Assembly (NCBI GenBank): GCA_937883785.1
Contig: CALGDE010000016.1
Location: 1-54,654 of the forward strand
Direction: 5' to 3'
Source: an uncultured cyanobacterium
GTDB taxonomy: Bacteria; Cyanobacteriota; Cyanobacteriia; CACIAM-69d
DNA length: 54,654 nucleotides
Shown here: positions 44,201-52,760 of the stretch, piece by piece
Position numbering within the stretch: the stretch's first letter is position 1
Layout of the letters: the number at the start of each line of letters is the position of its first letter
Translations under genes and position numbers: made by a program
Notes under the pieces: generated by a model
What the model was told of the DNA's origin: nothing
The model's database searches: none
Seen by the model: only the letters and a program-made list of their open reading frames with translations

Positions 44201-46122
44201 CCGTTAGCAACATCGCTACTATCCCCACATCCGGCGCTGGCAGCTTCATTCAAAATGAAGCCATTGTCATTGATGGCGTTGTGCCAGTGCTGAACACCGT
44301 TGTCCCGGGGACGGGTCAGGCAAACCCTGCTGGCGATGGTCCTCTGGTATTCGACGTCACCTTCACCGGGGTGGATCAAGACCTGACAGCGGCATTGCAG
44401 GCAGCAAATGTGGTAGTTCCTGTGGCTCGAACCACCACTACTGGCAGCCCAGCATTTACGTTGCCCACGGTTGGAGTAACAAACGGTGGAGACGCCAACG
44501 ACAATACCTACCAGATCACCTTAACGGGCGGTAACTTAAACGCATTTAGCGGAACTGTAGGGTTGAACTTTGTTAATGCCACCCTAGAGGATGCTGCTGG
44601 TAATGACGCTACGGTTACGGCGTTGACCCCGCCGGTTGCTGGTACTGGTACTGCTGCCACCGAGACGGCGATCGCAGTGGATAACATTGGACCCACCGCA
44701 GTGTCCATCACCCGTAAGGTACCCACCGACGCCATCACCGCAGCGCCCACCGGTGTTGTATTCCAGTTGGTCTTAAGTGAGCCCGCAGCTGGCTTGGCTG
44801 CTGACGACTTTACGGTAGCTGGCACCACTGCAACGGTGACTCAGGTGAGTCCTTTGGATACCATCACGGTCGGTGGCAACACCTTTGCCACCACCTATGA
44901 TGTTGTGGTTTCAGGCGGCGACATTGCCACCGTTGACGGAGCAACCGTTGGTCTAAACTTCTCCGGAACCTCTGCAGTTACCGACGTTCTAGGCACCGCA
45001 TCCACAACTCCGATTGCTGAGCCTGCCACTGATGAAACCTTCACCATTCAGGCAAATGCTGGCGTTGGCGCGTTCCTACCTCCCCCGGCTCCCGCTCCTG
45101 CTCCCCCGCTAGTCCCGACCCCGGTTCCCACCCCGACCCCGACTCCTTCGGTGGCGCCTACCTTGGTGGTTCCTTCCGAGCCCTCTGTACCTAGCCCCTT
45201 GCCCACCTTGATTCCTGGCGCAACGGATGGCAACGACATCCTAGCTGGCGATGCTGGTGCTAACGGTGCTCAAGGTGCTGACGGTGCTGACGACATTGAC
45301 GGCTTCGGCGGCAACGACGTCCTAGAAGGCAACGCTGGCGACGACACCGTTAACGGCGGTATGGGTGACGACTTCGCAGCCGGTAGCCCTGGCGACGACG
45401 TGGTTTCCGGTGACGCTGGTAACGACACCGTGACCGGTAACGAAGGTAACGACATCTTGAACGGCGACGGTTCTGCACCGATGCCTGGTGATGACCTAAT
45501 CTTTGGTGGTGCTGGCAACGACACCGCATTCGGTGGTCAAGGAGCTGACACCATTGCTGGCGGCATCGGCAGCGACCAAGTGTTCGCAGGTCAAGGAGAT
45601 GACCTAGTGTTCGGCGAAGATGGCGACGACTTGCTAAGCGGCGACGTGGGCAACGACACCATCGACGGAGGCGCAGGTAACGACACCTTGATTGGTGACA
45701 GCCTAATCGAAACCTCCGACAGCGCCGACGTGCTAATTGGCGGCACCGGCAACGACCTATTGTTCGGTCAGCGAGGCAACGATAGCCTGTTTGGTGGTGA
45801 CGACAACGACATCCTGCTGGGTGGTCGAGGCGACGATACCCTATTCGGGGACTCTGGCGACGACACTCTCAACGGCAACCTAGGTAGCGACGTGCTCACC
45901 GGTGGCGACGGCGCCGATATCTTCCAAATCGGTCAAGATTCCGTTGTGATTACTGACTTCGTAGACGGTACCGACCGACTACAGGCAGTAAACGGCGTCA
46001 CCGTTGCTAGCTTGAGCTTCGCTGTATCCGGCGGCAACACCGTCATTACCACCACCGGTGGAGTGACCATCGCCACCTTGAACGGCATCACCTCCGGCAT
46101 CGACTCCGCAGACTTCGTATAA
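41260..46122 (+). CDS. Giant DUF4347 - Ig/SwmB-like repeats - RTX calcium-binding protein
   Basis: 1620 residues from ATG 41260 (a TTG 12 bases upstream is also in frame). Residues about 18-185 are a DUF4347 domain (LIFVDANVDN ... IHIFSHGKPGQLFLGNG ... DILFYGCEVA). The middle, about 190-1265, consists of many Ig-like/SwmB-type repeats rich in Thr, Val, Gly and Ala (motifs such as TVTFSDAVTLSTGGSL and AGTTATGTYTV). A Pro-rich linker (about 1270-1320) precedes RTX repeats GGxGNDxxxG (about 1325-1550) that bind calcium in a beta-roll, then a C-terminal DFVDGTDRL...GIDSADFV module typical of type I secretion substrates. No Sec signal; export by a type I ABC system is likely, but none is encoded here. 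Probably a cell-surface or S-layer-like adhesion protein. Confidence 0.88.
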   Translation: MVQNTALLKTPTAIAVDQGSFSARHLIFVDANVDNRQSLLANVPAGAEVVVLQDNGIGQITKAIQAETAPVGSIHIFSHGKPGQLFLGNGVLSAATLSQVAPQLQSWREFLAADADILFYGCEVAATEAGEAFLGRIHELTGANIAASKTLTGSPALGGDAELAFRLGDVRTAAINTEQYEGVLVPPFITSIQTSAADGTYGPGGTIPITINFNEAVDITTDLTLTLDSGGTVVIPAASVNNNTFTQTYTVPTSGAGGVTITDGIDVTAVTGAVISLRGGGATEEAATTFTVPMVAGTDNISGDINVDVTTPVIATITTTATNPSTLGPGNPIPVTITFDGPKTLAGGNLDVLLNSGETITIAPFTNQTSVSGTVNVGGTGTGTTVPNLSVTSVTVGGGATLSDVFASTTLANPVLANPLAAGATVPITTNIPTGVGVDKTAPVAPSVPDLADASDTGQLNNDNVTNDTTPTFTGTAEAGATVQLRLGGTNITGATAVADAGGAWSITVPTALAPGAALAIDAIATDAAGNVSTDSGDLAVNLDTTAPLAPGAPDLQVGSDSNVNNDNVTNVANPIFDVTTNVVATDTVEILNGATVLGSVVSGGTTANVTATGIAEGTYSVTARVTDLAGNVGPIGTALNPVVIDRTAPVPTITVAAGQADPTNVATPVNFTVTFTEDVTGFDNADITGEGFTNLGGTAAGAVTGGPSVYNVAVTGATGTNNNATVTVGTIAANAAIDLAGNNSAASVNTDNTVAVDNQAPTVTDVAVAPTTGTLGIGGTAALTVTFDEAPILSAGATLSLPIDLDTATGVNPRLVPLTIAGTTATGTYTVEAGDVEDDLKSANALVLTGGTLQDAAGNAVNLALATGNGDAAALENSSNTVVIDGTAPTVTNIDSTTAAGTLAVGGTANITVTFSDAVTLSTGGSLTATVDASSTPIPLTVAGTTATGTYTVVAGDSSPDLNVTALNLTGTLTEASGNAVSNIATIPTSGAGSFIQNEAIVIDGVVPVLNTVVPGTGQANPAGDGPLVFDVTFTGVDQDLTAALQAANVVVPVARTTTTGSPAFTLPTVGVTNGGDANDNTYQITLTGGNLNAFSGTVGLNFVNATLEDAAGNDATVTALTPPVAGTGTAATETAIAVDNIGPTAVSITRKVPTDAITAAPTGVVFQLVLSEPAAGLAADDFTVAGTTATVTQVSPLDTITVGGNTFATTYDVVVSGGDIATVDGATVGLNFSGTSAVTDVLGTASTTPIAEPATDETFTIQANAGVGAFLPPPAPAPAPPLVPTPVPTPTPTPSVAPTLVVPSEPSVPSPLPTLIPGATDGNDILAGDAGANGAQGADGADDIDGFGGNDVLEGNAGDDTVNGGMGDDFAAGSPGDDVVSGDAGNDTVTGNEGNDILNGDGSAPMPGDDLIFGGAGNDTAFGGQGADTIAGGIGSDQVFAGQGDDLVFGEDGDDLLSGDVGNDTIDGGAGNDTLIGDSLIETSDSADVLIGGTGNDLLFGQRGNDSLFGGDDNDILLGGRGDDTLFGDSGDDTLNGNLGSDVLTGGDGADIFQIGQDSVVITDFVDGTDRLQAVNGVTVASLSFAVSGGNTVITTTGGVTIATLNGITSGIDSADFV

Positions 46123-46138
46123 GTCGAACAGTGAGTCC

Positions 46139-46176
46139 TTTCAAGGGATCTGGATATTCATTCAGCCCCCTTGAAA
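46139..46176 (+). terminator. Stem-loop after the DUF4347-RTX gene
   Basis: Perfect 9-bp inverted repeat TTTCAAGGG (46139-46147) / CCCTTGAAA (46168-46176), 20-base loop. It lacks a T-run, so termination would be weak. Confidence 0.5.
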
Positions 46177-46231
46177 CGAACTAGGATAGGGGAAAGGAAT
46201 ACTGACCACGAATCCTAATTCGGAAGCTGGA

Positions 46232-47428
46232 ATGCGATCGCTCGCAGAAATCAACGAAAAAATTCGCCAGGGTACCGCAACGGTCTGGACCATCGAGGAA
46301 TTCAAAGCTCGATCCCAACAGACAGCACCGGAAACCCTGGCGAATTTTGTTGATGTGATTACCACGGGCACCTTTGAGCCCATGGAATCATCGGGGGCAA
46401 TTTTAAACTTAGGCCACACAGATCCACCGATTAAAATCCGCCGCTGCTGGCTCGACGGCGTGTCAGCCTATGCCGGATTTGGCGCGGTGGATTTATATTT
46501 GGGCGCCAGCCATGCCGTAGATCCACCCCAAGGGGAAGCGTTGGATGAGCCCCTGCGCGATCGAGGTGGCGGTCATGTTATTGAAGCGTTAATTGCCGGA
46601 AAGCCAATACAGGTGCGCGCCCTGGGACAGGTGACCGATTGCTATCCTTGCCCATCCTTGGAAACGACCATTACCAAGGACACCATCAACCAGTTTTATC
46701 TATTTAACCCGCGCAATCTCTATCAAAATTTTATTGTGGGCGTTAACGGGGGCGATCGCCCGCTGAACACCTACCTGGGTCCTCTACAACCCCAGTTGGG
46801 AAACGCCGTGTACGCCTGTTCCGGCGCACTATCCCCCCTTTTAAACGATCCTCATCTACAGCTAGTGGGCATCGGTACCCGTATTTTCCTCGGGGGCGGT
46901 ATTGGCTATATTTCCTGGGAAGGCACCCAGCATTTTCCCCTCCAGCGGCGGCTACCCAACGATGTGCCCATCGGTCCCGCAGCCACGGTGGCAGCGATCG
47001 GCGATGCGAAGCAAATGAATCCTAAATGGGTGCGAGGGTGCTACTTCAAAGGTTATGGTCCCTCGTTAATGATCGGCGTTGGCTTAGCCCTGCCGGTGCT
47101 GGATAAAACGGTGGCTCAACGATGTGCCGTGCGAGACGAACATATCACTGCGCCCATTATTGATTTTTCCATTCCTCGCCGCGTGCGCCCCACGTTTAAC
47201 TCCGTCAGCTACGCCCAGCTAAAATCGGGAGAAATTTCCATTGAAGGGCGGCGGGTACGTACAGCACCATTAACGAGCATTTTTCTAGCCCGCCAGGTAT
47301 CGGAAGAATTAAAGCGATGGATCGAGGCGGGCAAATTTGAACTGACGGAAGCCGTAGCCTCATTGCCTAGCGATCGCACTTTTATTCCCCAAGATCGCTG
47401 GGGGAGCCAAATTGCCCTGGATCCTTAA
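46232..47428 (+). CDS. Homocysteine biosynthesis protein (DUF39/HcyBio family)
   Basis: 398 residues, full-length DUF39. Methanogen members help make homocysteine by putting sulfide onto aspartate semialdehyde, with two conserved Cys forming a persulfide and an NIL-ferredoxin partner. Here the family stretches NFVDVITTGTFEPMESSGAILNLGHTDPPIKIRRCWLDGV, DCYPCPSLET, GTRIFLGGGIGYISWEGTQH and WVRGCYFKGYGPSLMIGVGLALPVLD are visible with several Cys. A role in sulfur assimilation is thus inferred, and no partner protein lies nearby. The ATG is preceded by the stem-loop region of the upstream gene. The 3' end is only 10 bases from the convergent CHAT gene. Confidence 0.85.
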   Translation: MRSLAEINEKIRQGTATVWTIEEFKARSQQTAPETLANFVDVITTGTFEPMESSGAILNLGHTDPPIKIRRCWLDGVSAYAGFGAVDLYLGASHAVDPPQGEALDEPLRDRGGGHVIEALIAGKPIQVRALGQVTDCYPCPSLETTITKDTINQFYLFNPRNLYQNFIVGVNGGDRPLNTYLGPLQPQLGNAVYACSGALSPLLNDPHLQLVGIGTRIFLGGGIGYISWEGTQHFPLQRRLPNDVPIGPAATVAAIGDAKQMNPKWVRGCYFKGYGPSLMIGVGLALPVLDKTVAQRCAVRDEHITAPIIDFSIPRRVRPTFNSVSYAQLKSGEISIEGRRVRTAPLTSIFLARQVSEELKRWIEAGKFELTEAVASLPSDRTFIPQDRWGSQIALDP

Positions 47429-47438
47429 CGTCGAGCTC

Positions 47439-50400
47439 TTACCAAGGACTCCCCACAGAGGTAAATGCCGACCAGAAATAGGGATGCTGGAAATCCGGAG
47501 CACCGCTATTAACTAGCTCATCCGGTAAGTCGACCGCCCCGAAGCTACCCACCATTTGTCCATTTTCCACCCGCACCTCGCCGCGCATCATCGCCAATTG
47601 AGTTTGGCGTAGCGCCTCCGCCTTAATGGGAGCCTCCCGTAGCTGTTGATAAAACTCCCCCATAAAGCCCAAGGTGCCGCGATCGCTCACGTACCACAAA
47701 CTGGCGATCGCCGTTTTCACCCCCGACGCCACCGCCAGTCCAGCAAAACCCAGTTCTGCGCTGGCATCACCCACTGCCGTTCTGCAAGCACTCAGCACCA
47801 ATAAATCCACTGCCGGTAAATTGAGCTGTAGCTCATCCAGACGATCCAACGTAACCCGCTCCTGCCCCCACAGCTGAATAAAGGACTCTGAAGCCTTACC
47901 CGGTCGAAACTCAGCATGGGTCGCCAAGTGAACAATGGGCGTATCCGCAGTGCTACGGGCAGCTTTCAAAGTGGACGCCGTAAAAGACTCGTTTAAAAAC
48001 GTCTGTCCCGGTCGCCGCTCTTGCGTGACCAACTGCAGTTCCTGGGGCACCGCCGGCAGAGGATTCAAGGAAACAAACTCCGACGCCCCCAGCGCCAATA
48101 CCGGAGCATCTTTAATATTCTGATACTTCGTATTGGTCAGGGATAAGCTCGGCATTAACCCAACGCTAAAGTTTTCAATTACAAATTGCTCCCCATCATG
48201 GAGGGCAGCCAACGGTAACCCTCGCAGTCCCGGTCCTAGAACAAAGGTCAAGTTATCAATCCCCTGTGTTTTCAGCTCCTCGCGCAACGGTTCCACAAAC
48301 CATCCGTATAGCTCTTGGGAAAGTGATAAATATTGGTTGGATTGTCGAAACACTGGGTTCGTCAGCACTTCGCGCAGCTGGTTAACCTTCCGGGTGGCAA
48401 TGCCACGGGTTACTCCTCGCACCGTCACCAGCTTTGGATCTCCATCAGCAGTAACCAGCAATATTTCTAGGGTATCTTCGCTGGATTCCTGAAGCACCGA
48501 AGAACCTTGCGCCACAACCTGGCTCGCGCCAGGATCTAGGTCACCCACCTCATCGCTGCCGACCAGTTGTCCCCCTTCACTCACGCCATCAGCAAGATTT
48601 TCAAGATTTACTTCTGCTGACTTATCCCGGTTTGCTGTGCTGCTGCTGGCAGAGGGGCGGAATTGGGCGTAAATAAGTGCTGGTTTTACCCCCGTTGCGG
48701 TTTCGATATTTTGTAGGAGCGATCGCGCCTCAGGAATGCTCACCTCCGGCTGGGGTTCCACCCCGAGGAACTCAGCAAACTCCACCACCAAAGCCTGTTC
48801 CGTGGCTTGCAAATTTGAATTCGCTGCCGTTTCTGACAACGTTACGGGGGTGAAATCTAAGGGAATATCCAAGGGATCCGTCAAGCCCGCCTCTCGGGGG
48901 CGATCCGCAGAGAGAGAAGGATCACGGTCGATATCCGCTGTAGCTTCAGACTCAGGCTCTTCCAAAGGCTGGTCAACCACCTCTAACACCTCTAATAATT
49001 CCGGTGGCGGTGCCAGGAAGGTGTCAGACTCCACATTGTCCTCGTTCACCTCGTCCACAACTTCATCCAAATCCGTATCTTCATCCAGGTCGTCAATAAC
49101 GTCCGAGGGCACTTCCCCCGCCATCAAAGTGATGTTCCCCTCATCCAAAGGACCAAAGAAATCTTCAGGGGGACTGATGGTTAAATTACCAACAGAAATC
49201 CCGCCAGCGGTGCCGTTAATGCCACCATTACCGACGGAGAAAGGCAACGGCACTGCCGTATCTGATCCACCGTGGGACAGGGACACTTGACCGTCCCCTT
49301 GCCCACCAGAAGCGGAAATACTCACTAACTGTCCGCTGGCGTCGGGAAATGTATTGAGCACCCGCACGAACCGCTGAGACTCAATGTCAACGGTACCTCC
49401 CACGCCAGTGGCGCCACCATCGGCCCTCACCTGATTCAGCACCACATCTCCCAAGGGGTCAATGACGACCGTACCGCCACTACCCAAGGAGCCACTAGCC
49501 TCGATCGCACCGCCAGTAATTCGCGTGCGAGCTTCAACGGTGATTGAACCTCCGCTGGCTCCTGACGCCGCCAAGTCGCCCACCACCACATCTCCCGGCA
49601 ATGTGCCTAACGGAGCGCCAGTGACCAAAGATTCGGGGTCTAGAACCCCTTCCTCGTCAAAAACCAAAGCATTGATGCCAGCCAGGTCTTCAGCCGTGAG
49701 ACCAGCACCGGGAGCCAGGATAGAAATAGTGCCGCCAGGACCATTGGTGCTGGTAACGTTCAGGTTGCCGGTGGCGATCGCACCGCCAGCACTATTCAAC
49801 GAAATGGTACCGCCGCCATCGATACCTTGGGCACTAATATTAGCCGTCGACAAATTTCCCTGGGTGGTAATTTGCACCTGACCGCCCACGCGATTTGAAA
49901 TTGTTTCCCCCTCCCCAGCAGCCGTCACCGCACCGCTAGCATTGATATCGGCAGTGGCAGTGAACGTGGGTGCCGTAAAACTGAGATTTCCCCCTTGAGT
50001 AACAATTGGGTTTGAAACGGTGATGTCACCGGCAGCATCTAGGCTAATGCTGCCGCCTACAGTGTTGAGAGCAGCATTCAATGTCACCGGACCGCCCACG
50101 GTCAAGGTGAGGTTTGTATTTGAAGTGGATAGGGGCTCTATACCAAAACCAACGCTGCCAACGGGAGACTCTCCCCCTACCACCACTCCAGCGCCTAATC
50201 CTTCAAACTCAGCGTTACTAAAGTCCACATTACCAGGGGTGTTAAGAGTCACCCCCGGTTGAGGCGTTTCAGAATCTGACGGGCTAACGGAACCAAACTC
50301 CAAATTACCCACGGTGATCTCGCCACCGGCACGAATGGCGATCGCCCCGCCAATCCCCGACTGGGACTGACTGTTAATGGAGTCGAAGGACACCGACCCT

Positions 50401-52436
50401 CCGCCACCATCCAGCACAACGGCACCACTGTTACCGCCCCCTAAAGCAGCCGTATCGATACCCGACACATTCAGTTCAGTGTTGGCCGTGATGTTGACCG
50501 ATCCCCCCTGACCGCCAACGCTGTTAGTTAAAACCGTGTCCATCTCGACAGCGCCGTCACCTCGAATAAACACCACACCTCCGTCAAAGGTTCCGGCACT
50601 CAGGGTGAGCAGCGTATCCGCAGTAATATCCCCCCCCGTTGCCTCGAGGGTAATTCGTCCTCCGGCGTCTGACTCTGAGCTGGTGTCCAGCAGTCCCGCC
50701 ACCACGTTTCCGGCACTGGATCGCAGAGTAATATCGCCACCAGCTCCCTCCACAGACCCAGTCAACACATCACCCACCGTCACCGACGCCCCAGACACTG
50801 ACACATTTAAATCACTAGCCACGATCGCCTGGTCACGATCCATGGAGAAAGCCCCCACGCCGTTTTGATCCGCGTCAGCAGTGAAGGTCACGGTTTGACT
50901 AACCCCGGTGCTGCTGGGCTCCCCCAAAAACACCAGAGAGACCCCGCTATCAACGGTGATGTTGTTATTCGCCTCCAGGGTGACGTCACCAATAATGGTC
51001 TGTAGCGTGAACTGGGAAATGGAGAGCGTTTCCCCCGCCGCATCCCCAGCAAAGATACTGCCGTCGCTTACCTCGCGATCCCCTACCTGGGTCGTGTCGT
51101 TGGGCGTGCCCGCCACAATTAAAATATTTTCCGGATCAAATAGCACTGACCCAGGGGTGCCGAAAGAAGCCCCCACATCTACCGAGCCTGCCACCTGAAG
51201 GCGATCACGCCCAGAGATTTCCACAAAGCCGCCATCACCGCCGAAGGCACCACCCGTTGCGGCGATCACCCCGTCAAATAGCGTGGCTGACTCGGACCAA
51301 ATCAGCACCTCGCCGCCGTCGCCCGTACCTAAAGCGCTGGCGTCTAGCTTACTAAAGCGATTAACCACCGTTTGCTGAGCCACCGGCAGCGCCGTGCCCC
51401 CAGCCCCTTCGCCACCGATCCAAACGGTGCCGCCTGCAGTCCCCGTAGCCGATACGGTTCCGTCTAAAACTGCCACGCGATCGCCCAAGATCGCCACCTG
51501 TCCGCCGTCAGAGCTGGAGGAACTAACGCTAATGGAGCCCGACGCGATCGCCGTTCCAGCCCCTAAGTCGCCGTCGTCAATTCTGGTTCCCTCGCCCAAA
51601 GTAATCGTCCCGGACGCTGCCACGTCCACCCCCGTCGCAGTGCTTACTTCGCCCCCCGTCAGCAGTTCTGGCAATGTTAACGGCGACGGTAAATCTCTAG
51701 CCAGTGCTGGCGATGCCCCTGGCACAAACTCCAGTCCCAACACCATGCCCGTTGACGCCAATCGTAGCCAGCCACTGTCAGGCACTGCTTCTAATACGAT
51801 ATTTCCCCCTGGCGCAATGAGCTGACCACCATTCAGCACCGCCATACCCAGCAGACTTAGTCCTTGCCCCGGCGCCACCGCTAGCGTACCGAAATTAGCA
51901 ATATTGCCCGACACGCCCTCTTCAAAGTAAAAGCCAGCGATCGCCCCACCGTCCGAGACTAAATCGGAACCCACACCCCAAAGACTTCCCCCATCAAGCG
52001 CCACCGTCGTCGCAGTCGTTGCCGTAAACGCCCCAGGCACATCTAGCCGCGCTCCACTGCCAAAAACCCATCCCGCCGGATTTAGCAAAAACAAGTTGGC
52101 ATCGGAACCGCTCACTTGAATCGTGCCGTTCACGAGAGAAGCTTGCCCCCCGATAACCCGCCCCAGAATATTTTCCAGCGTCGTAGCGCCTACAAACTCT
52201 GCTGTTTGTCCCGTGCCAACCCCAAACTCCGTAAAACTGTGAAACCCATTGGCGCCCGATACCTGCCCCCCGGAAATCACCGCCCGATTGCCTTGCAGTT
52301 CCACAACCGTTCCCGTCCCGTCCTGGGCAGGAACAACGGGAACCTCCGCCGTCGTCGTCTCTGACAACAGCAACCCTAAACCAACGGCGATCGCCCCACC
52401 CGTCGCAGCCCGACTTATAAAACTTAGGTACGTCAC
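47439..52436 (-). CDS. Two-partner-secretion hemagglutinin repeat protein fused to CHAT protease domain
   Basis: 1665 residues, GTG start at 52436 with AGGAG 7 bases upstream. A signal peptide (AATGGAIAVGLGLLLSETTTAEV) and a TPS/FHA N-terminal domain (about 30-170: GTVVELQGNRAVISGGQV, LFLLNPAGWVFGSGARLDV) direct it to a TpsB outer-membrane pore. About 800 residues of Gly/Ser/Thr-rich beta-helix repeats follow (ISVSSSSSDGG ... ITLEATGGDITADTL). An acidic linker leads to a C-terminal CHAT domain (about 1330-1665) with caspase-like His (VHLATHAEF, about 1503) and Cys (VLSACRTAVGD, about 1548), and the typical end QHPYFWSAFTSVGSPW. TPS-CHAT fusions are common in cyanobacteria but of unknown target. 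No TpsB partner is in the window. Confidence 0.88.
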   Translation of the reverse strand: MTYLSFISRAATGGAIAVGLGLLLSETTTAEVPVVPAQDGTGTVVELQGNRAVISGGQVSGANGFHSFTEFGVGTGQTAEFVGATTLENILGRVIGGQASLVNGTIQVSGSDANLFLLNPAGWVFGSGARLDVPGAFTATTATTVALDGGSLWGVGSDLVSDGGAIAGFYFEEGVSGNIANFGTLAVAPGQGLSLLGMAVLNGGQLIAPGGNIVLEAVPDSGWLRLASTGMVLGLEFVPGASPALARDLPSPLTLPELLTGGEVSTATGVDVAASGTITLGEGTRIDDGDLGAGTAIASGSISVSSSSSDGGQVAILGDRVAVLDGTVSATGTAGGTVWIGGEGAGGTALPVAQQTVVNRFSKLDASALGTGDGGEVLIWSESATLFDGVIAATGGAFGGDGGFVEISGRDRLQVAGSVDVGASFGTPGSVLFDPENILIVAGTPNDTTQVGDREVSDGSIFAGDAAGETLSISQFTLQTIIGDVTLEANNNITVDSGVSLVFLGEPSSTGVSQTVTFTADADQNGVGAFSMDRDQAIVASDLNVSVSGASVTVGDVLTGSVEGAGGDITLRSSAGNVVAGLLDTSSESDAGGRITLEATGGDITADTLLTLSAGTFDGGVVFIRGDGAVEMDTVLTNSVGGQGGSVNITANTELNVSGIDTAALGGGNSGAVVLDGGGGSVSFDSINSQSQSGIGGAIAIRAGGEITVGNLEFGSVSPSDSETPQPGVTLNTPGNVDFSNAEFEGLGAGVVVGGESPVGSVGFGIEPLSTSNTNLTLTVGGPVTLNAALNTVGGSISLDAAGDITVSNPIVTQGGNLSFTAPTFTATADINASGAVTAAGEGETISNRVGGQVQITTQGNLSTANISAQGIDGGGTISLNSAGGAIATGNLNVTSTNGPGGTISILAPGAGLTAEDLAGINALVFDEEGVLDPESLVTGAPLGTLPGDVVVGDLAASGASGGSITVEARTRITGGAIEASGSLGSGGTVVIDPLGDVVLNQVRADGGATGVGGTVDIESQRFVRVLNTFPDASGQLVSISASGGQGDGQVSLSHGGSDTAVPLPFSVGNGGINGTAGGISVGNLTISPPEDFFGPLDEGNITLMAGEVPSDVIDDLDEDTDLDEVVDEVNEDNVESDTFLAPPPELLEVLEVVDQPLEEPESEATADIDRDPSLSADRPREAGLTDPLDIPLDFTPVTLSETAANSNLQATEQALVVEFAEFLGVEPQPEVSIPEARSLLQNIETATGVKPALIYAQFRPSASSSTANRDKSAEVNLENLADGVSEGGQLVGSDEVGDLDPGASQVVAQGSSVLQESSEDTLEILLVTADGDPKLVTVRGVTRGIATRKVNQLREVLTNPVFRQSNQYLSLSQELYGWFVEPLREELKTQGIDNLTFVLGPGLRGLPLAALHDGEQFVIENFSVGLMPSLSLTNTKYQNIKDAPVLALGASEFVSLNPLPAVPQELQLVTQERRPGQTFLNESFTASTLKAARSTADTPIVHLATHAEFRPGKASESFIQLWGQERVTLDRLDELQLNLPAVDLLVLSACRTAVGDASAELGFAGLAVASGVKTAIASLWYVSDRGTLGFMGEFYQQLREAPIKAEALRQTQLAMMRGEVRVENGQMVGSFGAVDLPDELVNSGAPDFQHPYFWSAFTSVGSPW

Positions 52437-52760
52437 TTAAAAACTCCTACCCAAACAAGGACTGCATAAACGCCAAATAGATAAACAGTCATCACGCCAG
52501 AGACAATAATTCAACAACCATCAATTCAACAATCATTGAACCGCGCAACCCGACATAACCCACGCTTCAAAATCATCTAGCAGCGTTTTCATTTAACAAA
52601 GCTTGCGTCAAGCTTAATGAACTGTCACCAATCTTCCTGGACATCCAAGAAAATCATAATTAAGCTCAGAAAAAGCATCAGGTTGTTCACTACGCCTCTG
52701 GCTTACACCTAACAACACTGTTCTAAACGATCTATCTCCGGATCGGCTGAAGATTTCCCC
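52437..52760. other. Divergent intergenic region with AAGCTTG palindrome
   Basis: 324 bases between the CHAT gene and the SPOR-like gene. AAGCTTG-CGT-CAAGCTT (52599-52615) is a perfect 7-bp inverted repeat, a candidate operator or hairpin. Direct repeats of TCAACAA/CAATTCAAC lie around 52509-52532. No gene is seen. Confidence 0.45.

Noticed and set aside
45230-45900. Dense regular repeats that could resemble a CRISPR array
   Set aside because: They are in-frame RTX nonapeptide codons (GGxGNDxxx) of the DUF4347 protein, with no constant repeat/unique spacer pattern.
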